64,000 bases of DNA, from positions 189,501 through 253,500 of the forward strand of contig NZ_CP117416.1 of NCBI RefSeq assembly GCF_028606985.1, given 5' to 3'. This DNA comes from Paenibacillus kyungheensis. Its GTDB lineage: Bacteria > Bacillota > Bacilli > Paenibacillales > Paenibacillaceae. The position numbers and the translations under genes were made by a program. The notes below the pieces were generated by a model. That model made no database searches. It saw only the letters and a program-made list of their open reading frames with translations, and was not told the DNA's origin. Shown piece after piece: positions 44,500 through 54,500 of the stretch (positions are counted from its first letter, which is position 1; every line of letters starts with the position of its first letter).

Positions 44500-44625
44500 C
44501 TAGCGGAGGGGAATCGTTATTCTGAAAGGAGCCTTTAAAATTCGGATATCGACCACTTAGTGGTCTAATCAAGATATCCCAGTTTTACCAGCGGCGGCAA
44601 GAATAACGATTCCCCGGAGCGCTAG
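44500..44625. repeat. Long palindromic repeat, copy C
   Basis: A perfect outer stem CTAGCG/CGCTAG and GGGGAATCGTTATTCT/AGAATAACGATTCCCC, the middle stem GGATATC/GATATCC, and the tip GACCAC-TTA-GTGGTC. The internal segments match copy A and reversed copy B. It ends 36 bases before the beta-galactosidase start, so it could also affect that gene's translation or initiation. Confidence 0.8.
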
Positions 44626-44660
44626 TCACTCTAAAACAAAGAAAAGTCGGGGGTATGGAC

Positions 44661-47600
44661 ATGAATCAACAAAAGCCTAGTTTGGACTGGTTAACCGATG
44701 TCAGTGTATTTGCTGTGAATCGCTTGAAAGCGTACTCAGATCATAAATATTATGAAACGTTAGAAGAAGCACAGACACGTGGCGATATGAAGCTTCGTTC
44801 TTCACTTAATGGTAATTGGAAATTCAACTATGCTACCAATCCAAGCACGCGTCCGCAAGGATTTCAAGAAACAGACTTTGCTTGCGACGGTTGGGGAGAT
44901 ATTACCGTTCCGGGTCATATTCAACTACAAGGTTATGGACAAATGCAATATGTGAATACAATGTATCCATGGGATGGACATGAAGATTTGCGTCCATTGT
45001 TCACATCAGAGACAGCTACAGTAGAAAATAGTCTGTCTACTCAATCGAATCCGGTCGGCAGTTATGTGAAGTACTTTACAGTGCCTCAACATTTACTAGA
45101 GCGTCCATCTGGAGATCAATCGCCTATCTATATTTCGTTTCAAGGGGTAGAGTCTGCTTTTTACGTTTGGCTTAATGGACAATTTGTCGGATATAGCGAA
45201 GATAGCTTCACACCGGCTGATTTTGATCTGACACCTTATCTTCAAGCAGGCGAAAATAAATTAGCAGTTGAAGTGTACCAACGCAGTACAGGTTCATGGT
45301 TAGAAGATCAAGATTTCTGGCGTTTCTCCGGTATTTTCCGTGATGTGTATTTGTATACTGTACCGTCTGTGCATGTTCGCGATCTTCATGTAAATGCTGG
45401 ATTGGATGATGCTTATACGCAAGGTCAGTTGTCGGTACAATTAACATTAGAGCAAGCGATCTCGGCAAAAGCAATGATCGAAGTACAAGATGCGACAGGG
45501 GCTAATGTAAGTTCGCTTGAAGCTACATTTGTCGATGGAAAAGCAGAGCTTACTACCATTATTGATCATGTACATACATGGAGCGCAGAGCATCCGTATC
45601 TGTATACATTGTTGATTTCTATTTATGACGAATCCGGTCGTTTGGTAGAAGTGATTCCACAGAAATCAGGATTCCGCCGTTTTGAAATGATCAACAAAGT
45701 GATGTGCTTAAATGGTAAACGAATTGTGTTCAAAGGTGTCAACCGTCATGAGTTTAATGCTCGTACAGGACGCGCGATTACAGCAGAAGATATGCTATGG
45801 GATGTTCGCACAATTAAGCAAAACAATATGAATGCTGTAAGGACATCGCATTATCCGAACCAGACGCTCTGGTATGAGCTATGTGATGAGTATGGTCTGT
45901 ATGTGATTGATGAGATGAACTTAGAAAGTCATGGTTCATGGCAGAAGATGGGCGCTGTTGAGCCATCCTGGAACGTTCCAGGTAATTTGCGAGAGTGGCA
46001 AGATATCGTTATGGATCGTGCGATCTCTATGGTAGAACGTGACAAAAACCATCCATCGATTCTGATCTGGTCTTGTGGTAATGAAGCATATGCAGGTGAA
46101 GTGATTCTGAATGTATCCAACTACTTCCGTACGACTGATCCTACACGTTTGGTTCATTATGAAGGTGTATTCCACAATCGTGATTATGATGCAACAAGTG
46201 ATATGGAAAGCCGGATGTATGCCAAAGTGGCTGATGTGGAAGAGTATCTGAATAATGATCCGCAAAAACCATATATCAGTTGTGAATATATGCATGCAAT
46301 GGGTAACTCGGTTGGAGGTATGTCTAAATATACGGATTTGGAACAGAAGTATGAGATGTATCAAGGTGGATTCATCTGGGATTATATCGATCAAGCAGTC
46401 ATGAAAGAAGATCGTTATGGTAAAGAATATTTAGCATTTGGTGGCGATTATGATGATCGTGCTACCGATTATAATTTCTGTACAGATGGTATCGTATATG
46501 CCGATCGTAAAGTTTCTCCTAAAATGCAAGAAGTGAAATTTTTATACCAAAATATCAAACTTCTTCCTGATGTAAGTGCGATTACGATTGTAAATGAAAA
46601 TGTATTTGTCGGCACTGATGCGTACAATCTCGTCTATAGCCTTCACCATGAAGGTGTAGAAGTATATACGAATACGATGCCTGTTCAAGTCAATGCACAA
46701 TCACAAGCACGTATTGAATGGGTATTGCCAGATATGCATACTCAAGCAGGTGAGTATGTAATTCATGCGTCGCTTGTACTGAAAGAAGCAGAACTATGGG
46801 CAGAAGCTGGTTATGAAGTCGCATTTGGACAACATATTTTCCACGTGGAACAAAAAGAAGAATTTGCACTTCCTATAGGTACATTACGTGTAGCGCATGG
46901 TGATGTGAATATCGGTGTACATGGTACAGGATTTAGCGTGATGTTCTCTAAAGGAGCAGGTAGCTTAACTTCTCTACGTTATGGACAACGTGAAATGATC
47001 TCTATGCCACCCGCACCATTGTTCTGGCGTGCAACAACAGATAATGATAAAGGAACAGCTAGAGGATTCCATGCAGGGAACTGGTTTGCAGCTAGTCTAG
47101 CTCGTCAATGTGTAGGTATTGATGTGAATGAGCAAGCAGACCATGTAACGGTTACATTCCATTATGGATTCAGTATTCATGCTGATCTGAAAGTAACAAC
47201 AACCTATACTGTGTATGGAGACGGAAGTGTGAAAGTACAGTCTACTTACAACGGTGCGACAGGACTTGCGAATCTACCGATCTTCGCTTTATCGTTCAAA
47301 GTACCGGCAGATTATGATCAATTGGACTGGTATGCGATGGGACCTGATGAGAACTATAGTGACCGCGCATTTGGTGCTCGTTTAACACATTTCCAGAATC
47401 AAGCATCTGATAATGTATCCGGTTATGTTGTACCGCAAGAATCCGGTAACCGCACAGGTGTACGTCGTGTGGATATTACCGATCAACGTAAACAAGGGAT
47501 TCGGATTACAGCACCGTCGACAGCACCGGTAGAATGTAATATTTCGCCGTATACTGCTTTTGAATTAGAAAGTGCTTATCATCAATATGAATTGCCAAAT

Positions 47601-47744
47601 GTGTACTATACGGTAGTTACTGTAGCTGGCAAGCAAATGGGTGTAGGTGGGGATGATAGCTGGGGTGCTCCTGTATTAGATGAGTATCAGATTCCTGCGG
47701 ATCAACCGTTAGCATTCGAATTTACGATTCACCCGCTAGTCTAA
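44661..47744 (+). CDS. lacZ: GH2 beta-galactosidase (LacZ type)
   Basis: A cytoplasmic 1027-residue GH2 enzyme of full LacZ length: N-terminal sugar-binding jelly roll, Ig-like domain, TIM barrel, a second Ig domain and the C-terminal beta-galactosidase small chain (GPDENYSDR, YVVPQESGNRTGVRR). The acid/base Glu is E475 in IWSCGNEAYAG and the nucleophile is E542 in ISCEYMHAMGNS. It would cleave imported beta-galactosides. ATG 44661 is 7 bases after GGGGGT; ATG 44655 is too close. No signal peptide. Confidence 0.95.
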   Translation: MNQQKPSLDWLTDVSVFAVNRLKAYSDHKYYETLEEAQTRGDMKLRSSLNGNWKFNYATNPSTRPQGFQETDFACDGWGDITVPGHIQLQGYGQMQYVNTMYPWDGHEDLRPLFTSETATVENSLSTQSNPVGSYVKYFTVPQHLLERPSGDQSPIYISFQGVESAFYVWLNGQFVGYSEDSFTPADFDLTPYLQAGENKLAVEVYQRSTGSWLEDQDFWRFSGIFRDVYLYTVPSVHVRDLHVNAGLDDAYTQGQLSVQLTLEQAISAKAMIEVQDATGANVSSLEATFVDGKAELTTIIDHVHTWSAEHPYLYTLLISIYDESGRLVEVIPQKSGFRRFEMINKVMCLNGKRIVFKGVNRHEFNARTGRAITAEDMLWDVRTIKQNNMNAVRTSHYPNQTLWYELCDEYGLYVIDEMNLESHGSWQKMGAVEPSWNVPGNLREWQDIVMDRAISMVERDKNHPSILIWSCGNEAYAGEVILNVSNYFRTTDPTRLVHYEGVFHNRDYDATSDMESRMYAKVADVEEYLNNDPQKPYISCEYMHAMGNSVGGMSKYTDLEQKYEMYQGGFIWDYIDQAVMKEDRYGKEYLAFGGDYDDRATDYNFCTDGIVYADRKVSPKMQEVKFLYQNIKLLPDVSAITIVNENVFVGTDAYNLVYSLHHEGVEVYTNTMPVQVNAQSQARIEWVLPDMHTQAGEYVIHASLVLKEAELWAEAGYEVAFGQHIFHVEQKEEFALPIGTLRVAHGDVNIGVHGTGFSVMFSKGAGSLTSLRYGQREMISMPPAPLFWRATTDNDKGTARGFHAGNWFAASLARQCVGIDVNEQADHVTVTFHYGFSIHADLKVTTTYTVYGDGSVKVQSTYNGATGLANLPIFALSFKVPADYDQLDWYAMGPDENYSDRAFGARLTHFQNQASDNVSGYVVPQESGNRTGVRRVDITDQRKQGIRITAPSTAPVECNISPYTAFELESAYHQYELPNVYYTVVTVAGKQMGVGGDDSWGAPVLDEYQIPADQPLAFEFTIHPLV

Positions 47745-47758
47745 ATTAGATACAACCT

Positions 47759-47809
47759 AAAGGCTTTCCTTTCCGAACAATTATGTTCTGGATTAGGGAA
47801 GTCTTTTTT
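47759..47809 (+). terminator. Terminator of the beta-galactosidase gene
   Basis: An imperfect stem AAGGCTTTCC / GGGAAGTCTT with inner pairing GAACA/TGTTC precedes six T. The following gap to 48099 holds nothing else recognisable. Confidence 0.7.
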
Positions 47810-48099
47810 GATGAAAATTAACGCTAAAGAGCATTATCATTTACGAATTATTCACTCAAGATGTATTTTTTAAATAATTTGAGCAAAAAAGGTGCAATTC
47901 ATATCATGGCAATAATGAAATGGGTTTCTTCTTAATCAGCTGCTTACTCCTTTGTCTATCTAGAGATATACTTCAACACTAACCTTGCGGTAGATTTTAT
48001 TTGTTGGTCATCCTGTTAAGATTTAATTACAAGATGAAGTAGAGAACGAACGAGGGTAGTAGCATATTTTAACATTATATAATCAAAGGAGTGTTCATC

Positions 48100-48717
48100 A
48101 TGCTTAATATGTCAACGCGTAGTTATATCATATTTACACTGGTTATTAACGGTCTTATTCCGTGGGGAGTCTATGTATGGCTGTCACTGTATGTAGGAGG
48201 ACTAACTGCATTATCGATTGCGACGTTAATTCCTTTGGTTGATAATGTATTTCATTTTGCCAGACATCGGAAGATTGATGTATTCGGAGGTTTGATGTTA
48301 CTAACTTTTGTGCTCTCATTGGTGATGGTATTGCTAGGAGGTAGTGAAAAGCTTCTTCTTTTGCGAGAATCAATGATTACAGGTGTAGTTGGTATCTTAT
48401 TTTTGGGTTCATTATGGGTGGGCAAGCCACTTATTTATTATATAGCTAGTCGCTTTAGTACCATTTCAGATTTTGAGCAAAAATGGCAATATGCTTATTT
48501 CCGCAAAGTCATGCGTAATATGACACTGATCTGGGGCGTGCTACTTGTGCTAGAAGCTGGTACTAAAATAGTGATGGTCTACGAACTTAGTGTTATTCAG
48601 GTGCTTGCATTATCGAGTATCGTATCTTATAGCTTTATCGGTGCAGCTATTGGTGCGACTATCCTTTATCGCCGTAAAGCAGCAGTTAACATGAAGCAGC
48701 AACAATCTATTTCTTAG
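48100..48717 (+). CDS. VC0807-like integral membrane protein
   Basis: About 205 residues with six hydrophobic helices. The pattern LVINGLIPWGVYVWLSLYV at the N-terminus and RHRKIDVFGGLMLLTFVLSL, LLLRESMITGVVGILFLGSL in the middle match the VC0807/intracellular-septation-A-like family, whose function is not known. AAAGGAG precedes ATG 48100; the GTG at 48091 lies inside that site. It is single, with a terminator behind it. Confidence 0.75.
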   Translation: MLNMSTRSYIIFTLVINGLIPWGVYVWLSLYVGGLTALSIATLIPLVDNVFHFARHRKIDVFGGLMLLTFVLSLVMVLLGGSEKLLLLRESMITGVVGILFLGSLWVGKPLIYYIASRFSTISDFEQKWQYAYFRKVMRNMTLIWGVLLVLEAGTKIVMVYELSVIQVLALSSIVSYSFIGAAIGATILYRRKAAVNMKQQQSIS

Positions 48718-48730
48718 ATCATTTCTGGAT

Positions 48731-48759
48731 AGAAGCCTGTAAGATAGGGCTTCTTTTTT
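48731..48759 (+). terminator. Terminator after the VC0807-like gene
   Basis: AGAAGCC pairs with GGGCTTCT across a short loop, followed by T-run. Confidence 0.75.
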
Positions 48760-48839
48760 ATGTGTATTTCCTCTATGATATTCACATTGTATATACAACA
48801 AGAATGAGATTAAAGTATCTATACTAAAGGAGAAATTCA

Positions 48840-49391
48840 ATGACCGATCAGATCATCACCGTACAACAAGTATTAATAGCAGATACTCCCAAAAGCTTTA
48901 TTACTCGAGAATTACCTTCGATTGCGGTAGAGCTAGCAGGTATTCCTGGCGATCGTCATTATGGATTATTACGCCCTGCTGATTCGAGACAGAAAATATA
49001 TAAAAAAGGCACTCTGATTGCTAATCGCAGACAGATTAGTATTGTGTCTTATGAAGATTGTGAGCAGATTGCATTACGTATGAAATTGCCTGAAGTAAGA
49101 CCTGAATGGCTAGGGGCTAATCTTATGATACGTGGATTCGATCAACTTACATATTTGCCAGCAGGAGCGAGATTGATTTTTCCTGATGGAACCGGTCTGA
49201 TCTGTGAAGGGGAGAATCTGCCTTGTATTTTTCCAGGGAAAGTGATTGAAGAAGTATATGATATTCCCAAATTACGTTCCAAATTTGTACCGGCTGCCCG
49301 TAAATCAAGAGGTATTGTTTGTTCCGTAGAACGGGAAGGTACGATTTATCAAGGCGATACCGTACAGATTATCACAGCTCATTTATCCTAA
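48840..49391 (+). CDS. MOSC domain-containing protein
   Basis: A 183-residue stand-alone MOSC (molybdenum cofactor sulfurase C-terminal) domain. It has the ELAGIPGDRHYGLLRPADSR segment, and NLMIRGFDQLTYLPAGARL and CEGENLPCIFPGK near the family's conserved Cys (C127/C132 region). MOSC proteins handle sulfur or molybdopterin cofactors, or act in detoxification of N-hydroxylated compounds. AAAGGAG precedes the ATG. The next gene begins 31 bases later, perhaps co-transcribed. Confidence 0.8.
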   Translation: MTDQIITVQQVLIADTPKSFITRELPSIAVELAGIPGDRHYGLLRPADSRQKIYKKGTLIANRRQISIVSYEDCEQIALRMKLPEVRPEWLGANLMIRGFDQLTYLPAGARLIFPDGTGLICEGENLPCIFPGKVIEEVYDIPKLRSKFVPAARKSRGIVCSVEREGTIYQGDTVQIITAHLS

Positions 49392-49422
49392 GTAATACAT
49401 TTGTAGACAGGAGGATTCTAAC

Positions 49423-52400
49423 GTGAGTACCGAACTTCATTTGCCAACGATCGAATTATGGTGTGGAAAGACTGCTTTTGCGAAAGGGAAATCGTATTAC
49501 CGTAATGGTAAAGTATCCTTCATTCAATATGATCAGCAATCTTCGATGTATCAAGCGATTGTGAATATTAGAGCTAAGCTGACTGAACAGGTTTCTATAA
49601 ATGTGGATGAAGAAGGGGAAGTGTATGCTCAGTGTAGTTGCCCTTCGCTATCCTCTTATGATCATTATTGTCAGCATATTGCGGCGGTCTTAATTCATAT
49701 CTATTATGCACAACAGCAAGGGATTGTACCTATTCTGGTAGAGTCCTCTGCGAAGCCTGAACGGTCTTTGGCTGAAGAAGAGCAAAAGGTAGATACTTCG
49801 CAAGAAGATAATCGTCAGATACAACAACAGCACAACGATGCACTACAATTAACCCGGCATATGCTTTCTTTATTTGCCGATCAAAAGCAACGTCCTAGTG
49901 GCAGTCGAACGTATTTCGAGACTCGAACAACTCTTCAAGTAGAATGGATCTGCAAGCCTATTGCTTACGGTAATCGGCAATACCGAATAGGCATCGAAAT
50001 GAAAGTTGGACCCAAACGTGTCTATATTGTACAGCAGTTGATCGAATTTCTAGAGCATGTGAAGCGGCGGGAAAGTTATTATTTTTCCAAATCGTTCACA
50101 TATGATCCTGAACTACATAGCTTTGCTCGTACAGATGATCGTCTTATTCAGCATATGCTCGATATTATTCAAGAAGAACAACAATACGGAAGCTGGGAAG
50201 CGCAAGGTGCGATTGCTGGATACCATCAACAGCATCAGCGGTTAGTATTAATTCCAGCTTCACACTGGAAAGAAATGCTTGAGCAATTGTCTCATGCATC
50301 ATCCACTGCTTTGGAATATAACGGTCAGCAATGGGGTACAGTGATGCCAAGTCAGGAATCGTTGCCGATTCAATTTCAACTGGATCGTTATGAACCAGAA
50401 TCCAATAAGGGTAGCAGAGATACAACATCTCTTAGCGCCCCACCCCGATATGAATTGCATGTAGAAGGGCTAGAGCACCTTATTGTACTGGAATGGTATG
50501 AAACGGTTATTTCTTATGGTCAATTGATTCATGTACCTGAGAACGAGTGTCAGCGTCTGAGTGAGCTTCAATCGATGTTGCAAGCGTCAGAGCAATATCG
50601 CACTCATCAGACGATGACTATTCCAGAAGAGCAATTAGAGCCTTTTATCGAGCAAGTGATTCCAGGATTGATGACATTAGGTCAGGTTCATATGACTCGC
50701 GCTGTTTCTGAATATATTGTACGTACTCCGCTCCAAGCACGATTGTATCTGGATCGTGTGCGAGATCGGCTATTAGCAGGGTTAGAATTTCAATACGGGC
50801 AGGTCACTATCAATCCGTTAGATCTACAAGTGCCTTCATTACCAGAAGGGCAGATTTTATTAAGAGATGGTAAGCAAGAAGAAGAGATTATGATGTTGTT
50901 GGACGAAGGTTCTTTTGTACAGACCGAAGGCGGTTATTTTTTGACAGATGAAGATGCTGAATATGAATTTTTGTATCATATTTTGCCTCGTCTGGAACAA
51001 TGGGTCGAAGTGTATGCGACTTCAGCAGTTAAGGCCAGAGTATATAATCCTTTATCTGCACCCAAATTAAAAGTGAATACAGACCCGCGTCATGATTGGT
51101 TGGAATTGACTTTGGAGTTGGATGGTATAGCAGAGTCTCAGATTATAGAAGTGCTCAATTCGCTACGTGAACAACGGCGCTACCATCGTCTACCTAATGG
51201 AGCGTTATTACCTTTAGAACAACAAGAATTCCGCAAAATTATCGCTTTTATTCAGCAAACGGGTATGACGAAGTTTATGCCATTGGATCATGATCTGCTG
51301 GATCATACAACCAATGAAGAGCAGACCGGACAGTTGGTGATGCGGATGCCGCTCATTCAAGGACTCGCAGGGCTAGATCAAGAGTCAACGAACGAAAGTG
51401 TCCAGTTCGGCAAGTCGCTGCGTTTGTTGTTAGACAATATGCGTAACCCTGATCTACGTGAAGAGCATGTACCTGCACATTTAGCGCCTATTTTGCGGGA
51501 TTATCAGCAGTATGGTTATCAATGGATGAGAACACTGGCTCATTATGGCTTCGGTGGTATTCTGGCAGACGATATGGGGCTTGGCAAAACGCTACAAAGT
51601 ATTACTTTTCTAGCTTCTATGTTGTCTGATATCCGGCGTAGTGGTCAGCCTGCATTGATCGTAACGCCAGCTTCACTGATGTATAACTGGCAACATGAGA
51701 TTCGGCGCTTTGCTCCTGAGATTCATATTTGTCTGATTGATGGAAGCAAAACGGAGCGTAATCGGCGCTGGTATCAATCGTTGCCACAGCAGTCGTCAGA
51801 ACCCGAGGGGAGTGATCGACCTGCGGTGGATGTCATTATCACTTCCTATCCATTATTGCGTCGCGATCTAGAGCAAGTGTATCGATCTTCTTTTCACACG
51901 TTGATCTTAGATGAAGCACAGACATTCAAAAATGATCTTACTCAAGTTGCAAAAGCGGTCAAACAGATCAAAGCGCAGTATCGTTTTGCATTAACAGGTA
52001 CACCGATAGAAAATTCGATCTATGAATTATGGGCAATTATGCATGTGGTATTTCCGCAACTATTAGGCGATAAAAAGTCATTTGCTGATCTGTCTAACGA
52101 AACGGTTGCTAAGCGGATTCGTCCATTTGTACTGAGACGATTGAAAAAAGATGTACTCAAAGAATTGCCTGACAAACAAGAACATATCCTGATCTCTGAA
52201 TTATTGCCAGAGCAGAAAAAACTGTATGCTGCTTATCTAGCCAGACTACAACAAGATGCTTTGAAGCATTTGAATGACAAGGCTGTACCGCAAAATAAAA
52301 TCAAAATTCTAGCAGGACTTACGCGTCTACGCCAATTGTGCTGTCATCCTGCTTTATTTGTACAGCAGTATGAAGGTGGATCAGCCAAGCTAGAACAGCT

Positions 52401-52899
52401 GTTAGAAATTGTGGAAGAAAGTCTGGATGCAGGCAAGCGATTGTTGATCTTTTCTCAATTTACCGAGATGTTGGGAATTATCGGACAGGAGCTCCAACAA
52501 GCGCAAGTTCCTTACTTTAATCTAGATGGAAGTACCCCTGTAGCGGAACGAGTAGAGTTATGTAATCGATACAATCAAGGAGAGCGTGATATCTTTTTAA
52601 TTTCGCTCAAAGCAGGCGGAACAGGGCTTAATCTGACCGGAGCGGATACGGTAATATTATATGATCTATGGTGGAATCCAGCAGTAGAAGAACAAGCGGC
52701 TGATCGTGCTCACCGCATCGGACAGCAAAATACGGTGCAAGTGATTCGCTTGATTGCGCAAGGTACTGTAGAAGATAAAATGTTCGAATTGCAACAGACC
52801 AAAAAGCATTTGATTGATGAAGTGATTCAAGCAGGCACCGAACAACCTGCGTTAACAGCGTTAACCGAAGAAGAGATTCGCCAGATCTTAATGATCTGA
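49423..52899 (+). CDS. SNF2-family ATPase with SWIM zinc finger
   Basis: 1158 residues. An N-terminal SWIM zinc finger has ligands C71, C73, C83 and H85 (CSCPSL..HYCQHIAAVL). The SNF2 N-terminal associated region follows, then the ATPase core: motif I DDMGLGKTLQ (K722), TPASLMYNW, DEAQ, ALTGTPIENS, then SLKAGGTGLNLTGADTVI and EQAADRAHRIGQ. It should translocate on DNA and remodel nucleoprotein, as the second such gene in this window does, but with a DNA/protein-binding finger. GTG start after AGGAGG. Its terminator overlaps the stop codon. Confidence 0.93.
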   Translation: MSTELHLPTIELWCGKTAFAKGKSYYRNGKVSFIQYDQQSSMYQAIVNIRAKLTEQVSINVDEEGEVYAQCSCPSLSSYDHYCQHIAAVLIHIYYAQQQGIVPILVESSAKPERSLAEEEQKVDTSQEDNRQIQQQHNDALQLTRHMLSLFADQKQRPSGSRTYFETRTTLQVEWICKPIAYGNRQYRIGIEMKVGPKRVYIVQQLIEFLEHVKRRESYYFSKSFTYDPELHSFARTDDRLIQHMLDIIQEEQQYGSWEAQGAIAGYHQQHQRLVLIPASHWKEMLEQLSHASSTALEYNGQQWGTVMPSQESLPIQFQLDRYEPESNKGSRDTTSLSAPPRYELHVEGLEHLIVLEWYETVISYGQLIHVPENECQRLSELQSMLQASEQYRTHQTMTIPEEQLEPFIEQVIPGLMTLGQVHMTRAVSEYIVRTPLQARLYLDRVRDRLLAGLEFQYGQVTINPLDLQVPSLPEGQILLRDGKQEEEIMMLLDEGSFVQTEGGYFLTDEDAEYEFLYHILPRLEQWVEVYATSAVKARVYNPLSAPKLKVNTDPRHDWLELTLELDGIAESQIIEVLNSLREQRRYHRLPNGALLPLEQQEFRKIIAFIQQTGMTKFMPLDHDLLDHTTNEEQTGQLVMRMPLIQGLAGLDQESTNESVQFGKSLRLLLDNMRNPDLREEHVPAHLAPILRDYQQYGYQWMRTLAHYGFGGILADDMGLGKTLQSITFLASMLSDIRRSGQPALIVTPASLMYNWQHEIRRFAPEIHICLIDGSKTERNRRWYQSLPQQSSEPEGSDRPAVDVIITSYPLLRRDLEQVYRSSFHTLILDEAQTFKNDLTQVAKAVKQIKAQYRFALTGTPIENSIYELWAIMHVVFPQLLGDKKSFADLSNETVAKRIRPFVLRRLKKDVLKELPDKQEHILISELLPEQKKLYAAYLARLQQDALKHLNDKAVPQNKIKILAGLTRLRQLCCHPALFVQQYEGGSAKLEQLLEIVEESLDAGKRLLIFSQFTEMLGIIGQELQQAQVPYFNLDGSTPVAERVELCNRYNQGERDIFLISLKAGGTGLNLTGADTVILYDLWWNPAVEEQAADRAHRIGQQNTVQVIRLIAQGTVEDKMFELQQTKKHLIDEVIQAGTEQPALTALTEEEIRQILMI

Positions 52900-52911
52900 C
52901 GAATCTCTTTG
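52872..52911 (+). terminator. Terminator overlapping the SWIM-SNF2 stop codon
   Basis: AGAGATTCG.CAGATC pairs with GATCTG.CGAATCTCT (15 bp, one mismatch) around TTAAT. The last eight codons and the stop form half of the hairpin. Confidence 0.8.
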
Positions 52912-52949
52912 TATAGTTAAGCCTGTATAACTTTAGTTATAAGCGTAGA

Positions 52950-54050
52950 TTACGTGTGCATATGTGTGTTTAGACCTTCTACACCTGCAATAACGATAGA
53001 ATGGTGAGCAAGTAGATCTAGATCATAAGGTGAATCTAATCGTTCACCAGCTTCATTATATAGAATCCGAATAATAGGACGTTGAGTAATCGATTTGTGA
53101 ATATGCACAACAACACCTTTGAGACCATTGCTCAAAATGACAGTTAGACCGATCGGATAGATAGCGACCCGACTTTTGAAAACTTCCATCATATATTTAT
53201 CATACATCGTGCCATATCCTGCATATAAGACTTCGAGCGCTTGATGAGGCAAAAGGGCAGAGCGGTACACACGACTTGTGGTCAATGCATCGTATGAATC
53301 AGCAATCGCGATCCATTTCGCATATTCATGGATATCCGGTTCGGTAATACCACGCGGGTAGCCACTTCCGTTCAATCGTTCATGATGCTGATAAGCGCAG
53401 TGGGCAGCCAGTAGCGGAATGCCTGGCTCGTCTTTTAACATTTTGTACCCGTATTCGGTGTGTAGCTTAATTTCTTCGTATTCCATATCGGTTAATCGCT
53501 CTGGCTTGGACAATATCGAATTAGGGATTTTGATTTTGCCAATATCGTGTAACAAAGAACCAATTCCAAGCACATGCAGTTCTTCTGTAGAATATCCATG
53601 TACTTTGCCAAGTAAAAGGGTATAAATGCATACATTTAAAGAATGATGGTATAGATATTGATCTTTGGCATTGATATTCAATAACATAATCATTACTTCA
53701 GGATCTGAGCTGATATCATTTAGAATCGAATCCACTACTCCTGAGAAGGAACGTCCAATTAAAGGGTAATTCTTTTTTTGGGCTTGAGGATCGATCAGAC
53801 TGCGGAACCCGGTCTTTATTTCTTGTAACGCTTTATGACGAGTCTCAGAAGTAATAATATCTTTGACTACGATATCTTCAGTATCTGCATCTTGAATGTA
53901 CACATAATCGAGACCATGATTATGTAATTTACGAATAATACCGCTTGTTAATTCGGAGTCTATAGCGAGGAGTACGACTCCTTCATCATTGTGTATTTTT
54001 TTGGCTAATCGCATTCCCGGCTGTAGGGAGGTAACAGGTATCAACCTCAA
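52950..54050 (-). CDS. HD-GYP domain protein, probable cyclic-di-GMP phosphodiesterase
   Basis: 366 residues. Residues 1-130 resemble the DUF3391-like N-terminal region of HD-GYP proteins. The HD-GYP domain (about 135-310) has HHSLNVCIYTLLLGK, the metal-site HDIGK in GSLLHDIGKIKIP and the diagnostic HHERLNGSGYPRG, then the IADSYDALTTSRVYR motif. It should hydrolyse c-di-GMP and so affect motility or biofilm. It is cytoplasmic. TTG start after GGAAGTGA. It runs convergent to the SWIM-SNF2 gene. Confidence 0.9.
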   Translation of the reverse strand: MRLIPVTSLQPGMRLAKKIHNDEGVVLLAIDSELTSGIIRKLHNHGLDYVYIQDADTEDIVVKDIITSETRHKALQEIKTGFRSLIDPQAQKKNYPLIGRSFSGVVDSILNDISSDPEVMIMLLNINAKDQYLYHHSLNVCIYTLLLGKVHGYSTEELHVLGIGSLLHDIGKIKIPNSILSKPERLTDMEYEEIKLHTEYGYKMLKDEPGIPLLAAHCAYQHHERLNGSGYPRGITEPDIHEYAKWIAIADSYDALTTSRVYRSALLPHQALEVLYAGYGTMYDKYMMEVFKSRVAIYPIGLTVILSNGLKGVVVHIHKSITQRPIIRILYNEAGERLDSPYDLDLLAHHSIVIAGVEGLNTHMHT

Positions 54051-54500
54051 TAGTAGTCACTTCCATCTATTATAGTTTAAGGTAACAATTCCACTTAGAC
54101 TGTTAAGTATTGGCGTATAAGAACACCTTATTGAATAGTTCGACAATCATTATAAACATGGTAAAAAAACCTTCGAACCAGCCGGATAGATAAAGTTCGC
54201 TTCTGTTATTTCGGTTCGTGTCTATATTGTATAGGTAGGATTTCAATAAGTGATACGTAATCTTCAATTACTGGTAAAAGAAAATCACATCGGATTCCGT
54301 GCAAAATGGGTATATTCATTATATCGACACTTCATACTTATTTAATAAATTCTGAGAGCAAATTTGTGGGAAATCTTAAAAAAAACGTCTTACATTTGAA
54401 ATAAAGACCTTTCACTAAGCTAGATGAATTATATAGGGATTTTTCAAAATGAACCAGAGAGATTATGGAAATCAATAACACAATTTTAGGAGGGTTTGAT
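54051..54500. other. 450-bp intergenic region
   Basis: Divergent control region between the HD-GYP and SDR genes. A short CGAACC/GGTTCG inverted repeat lies at about 54174-54226. No gene, strong operator or riboswitch is evident. Confidence 0.5.

Noticed and set aside
45936-46394. 152-residue minus-strand frame inside lacZ
   Set aside because: Antisense shadow of a strongly conserved GH2 catalytic region; no ribosome site and His/Ile-biased composition.
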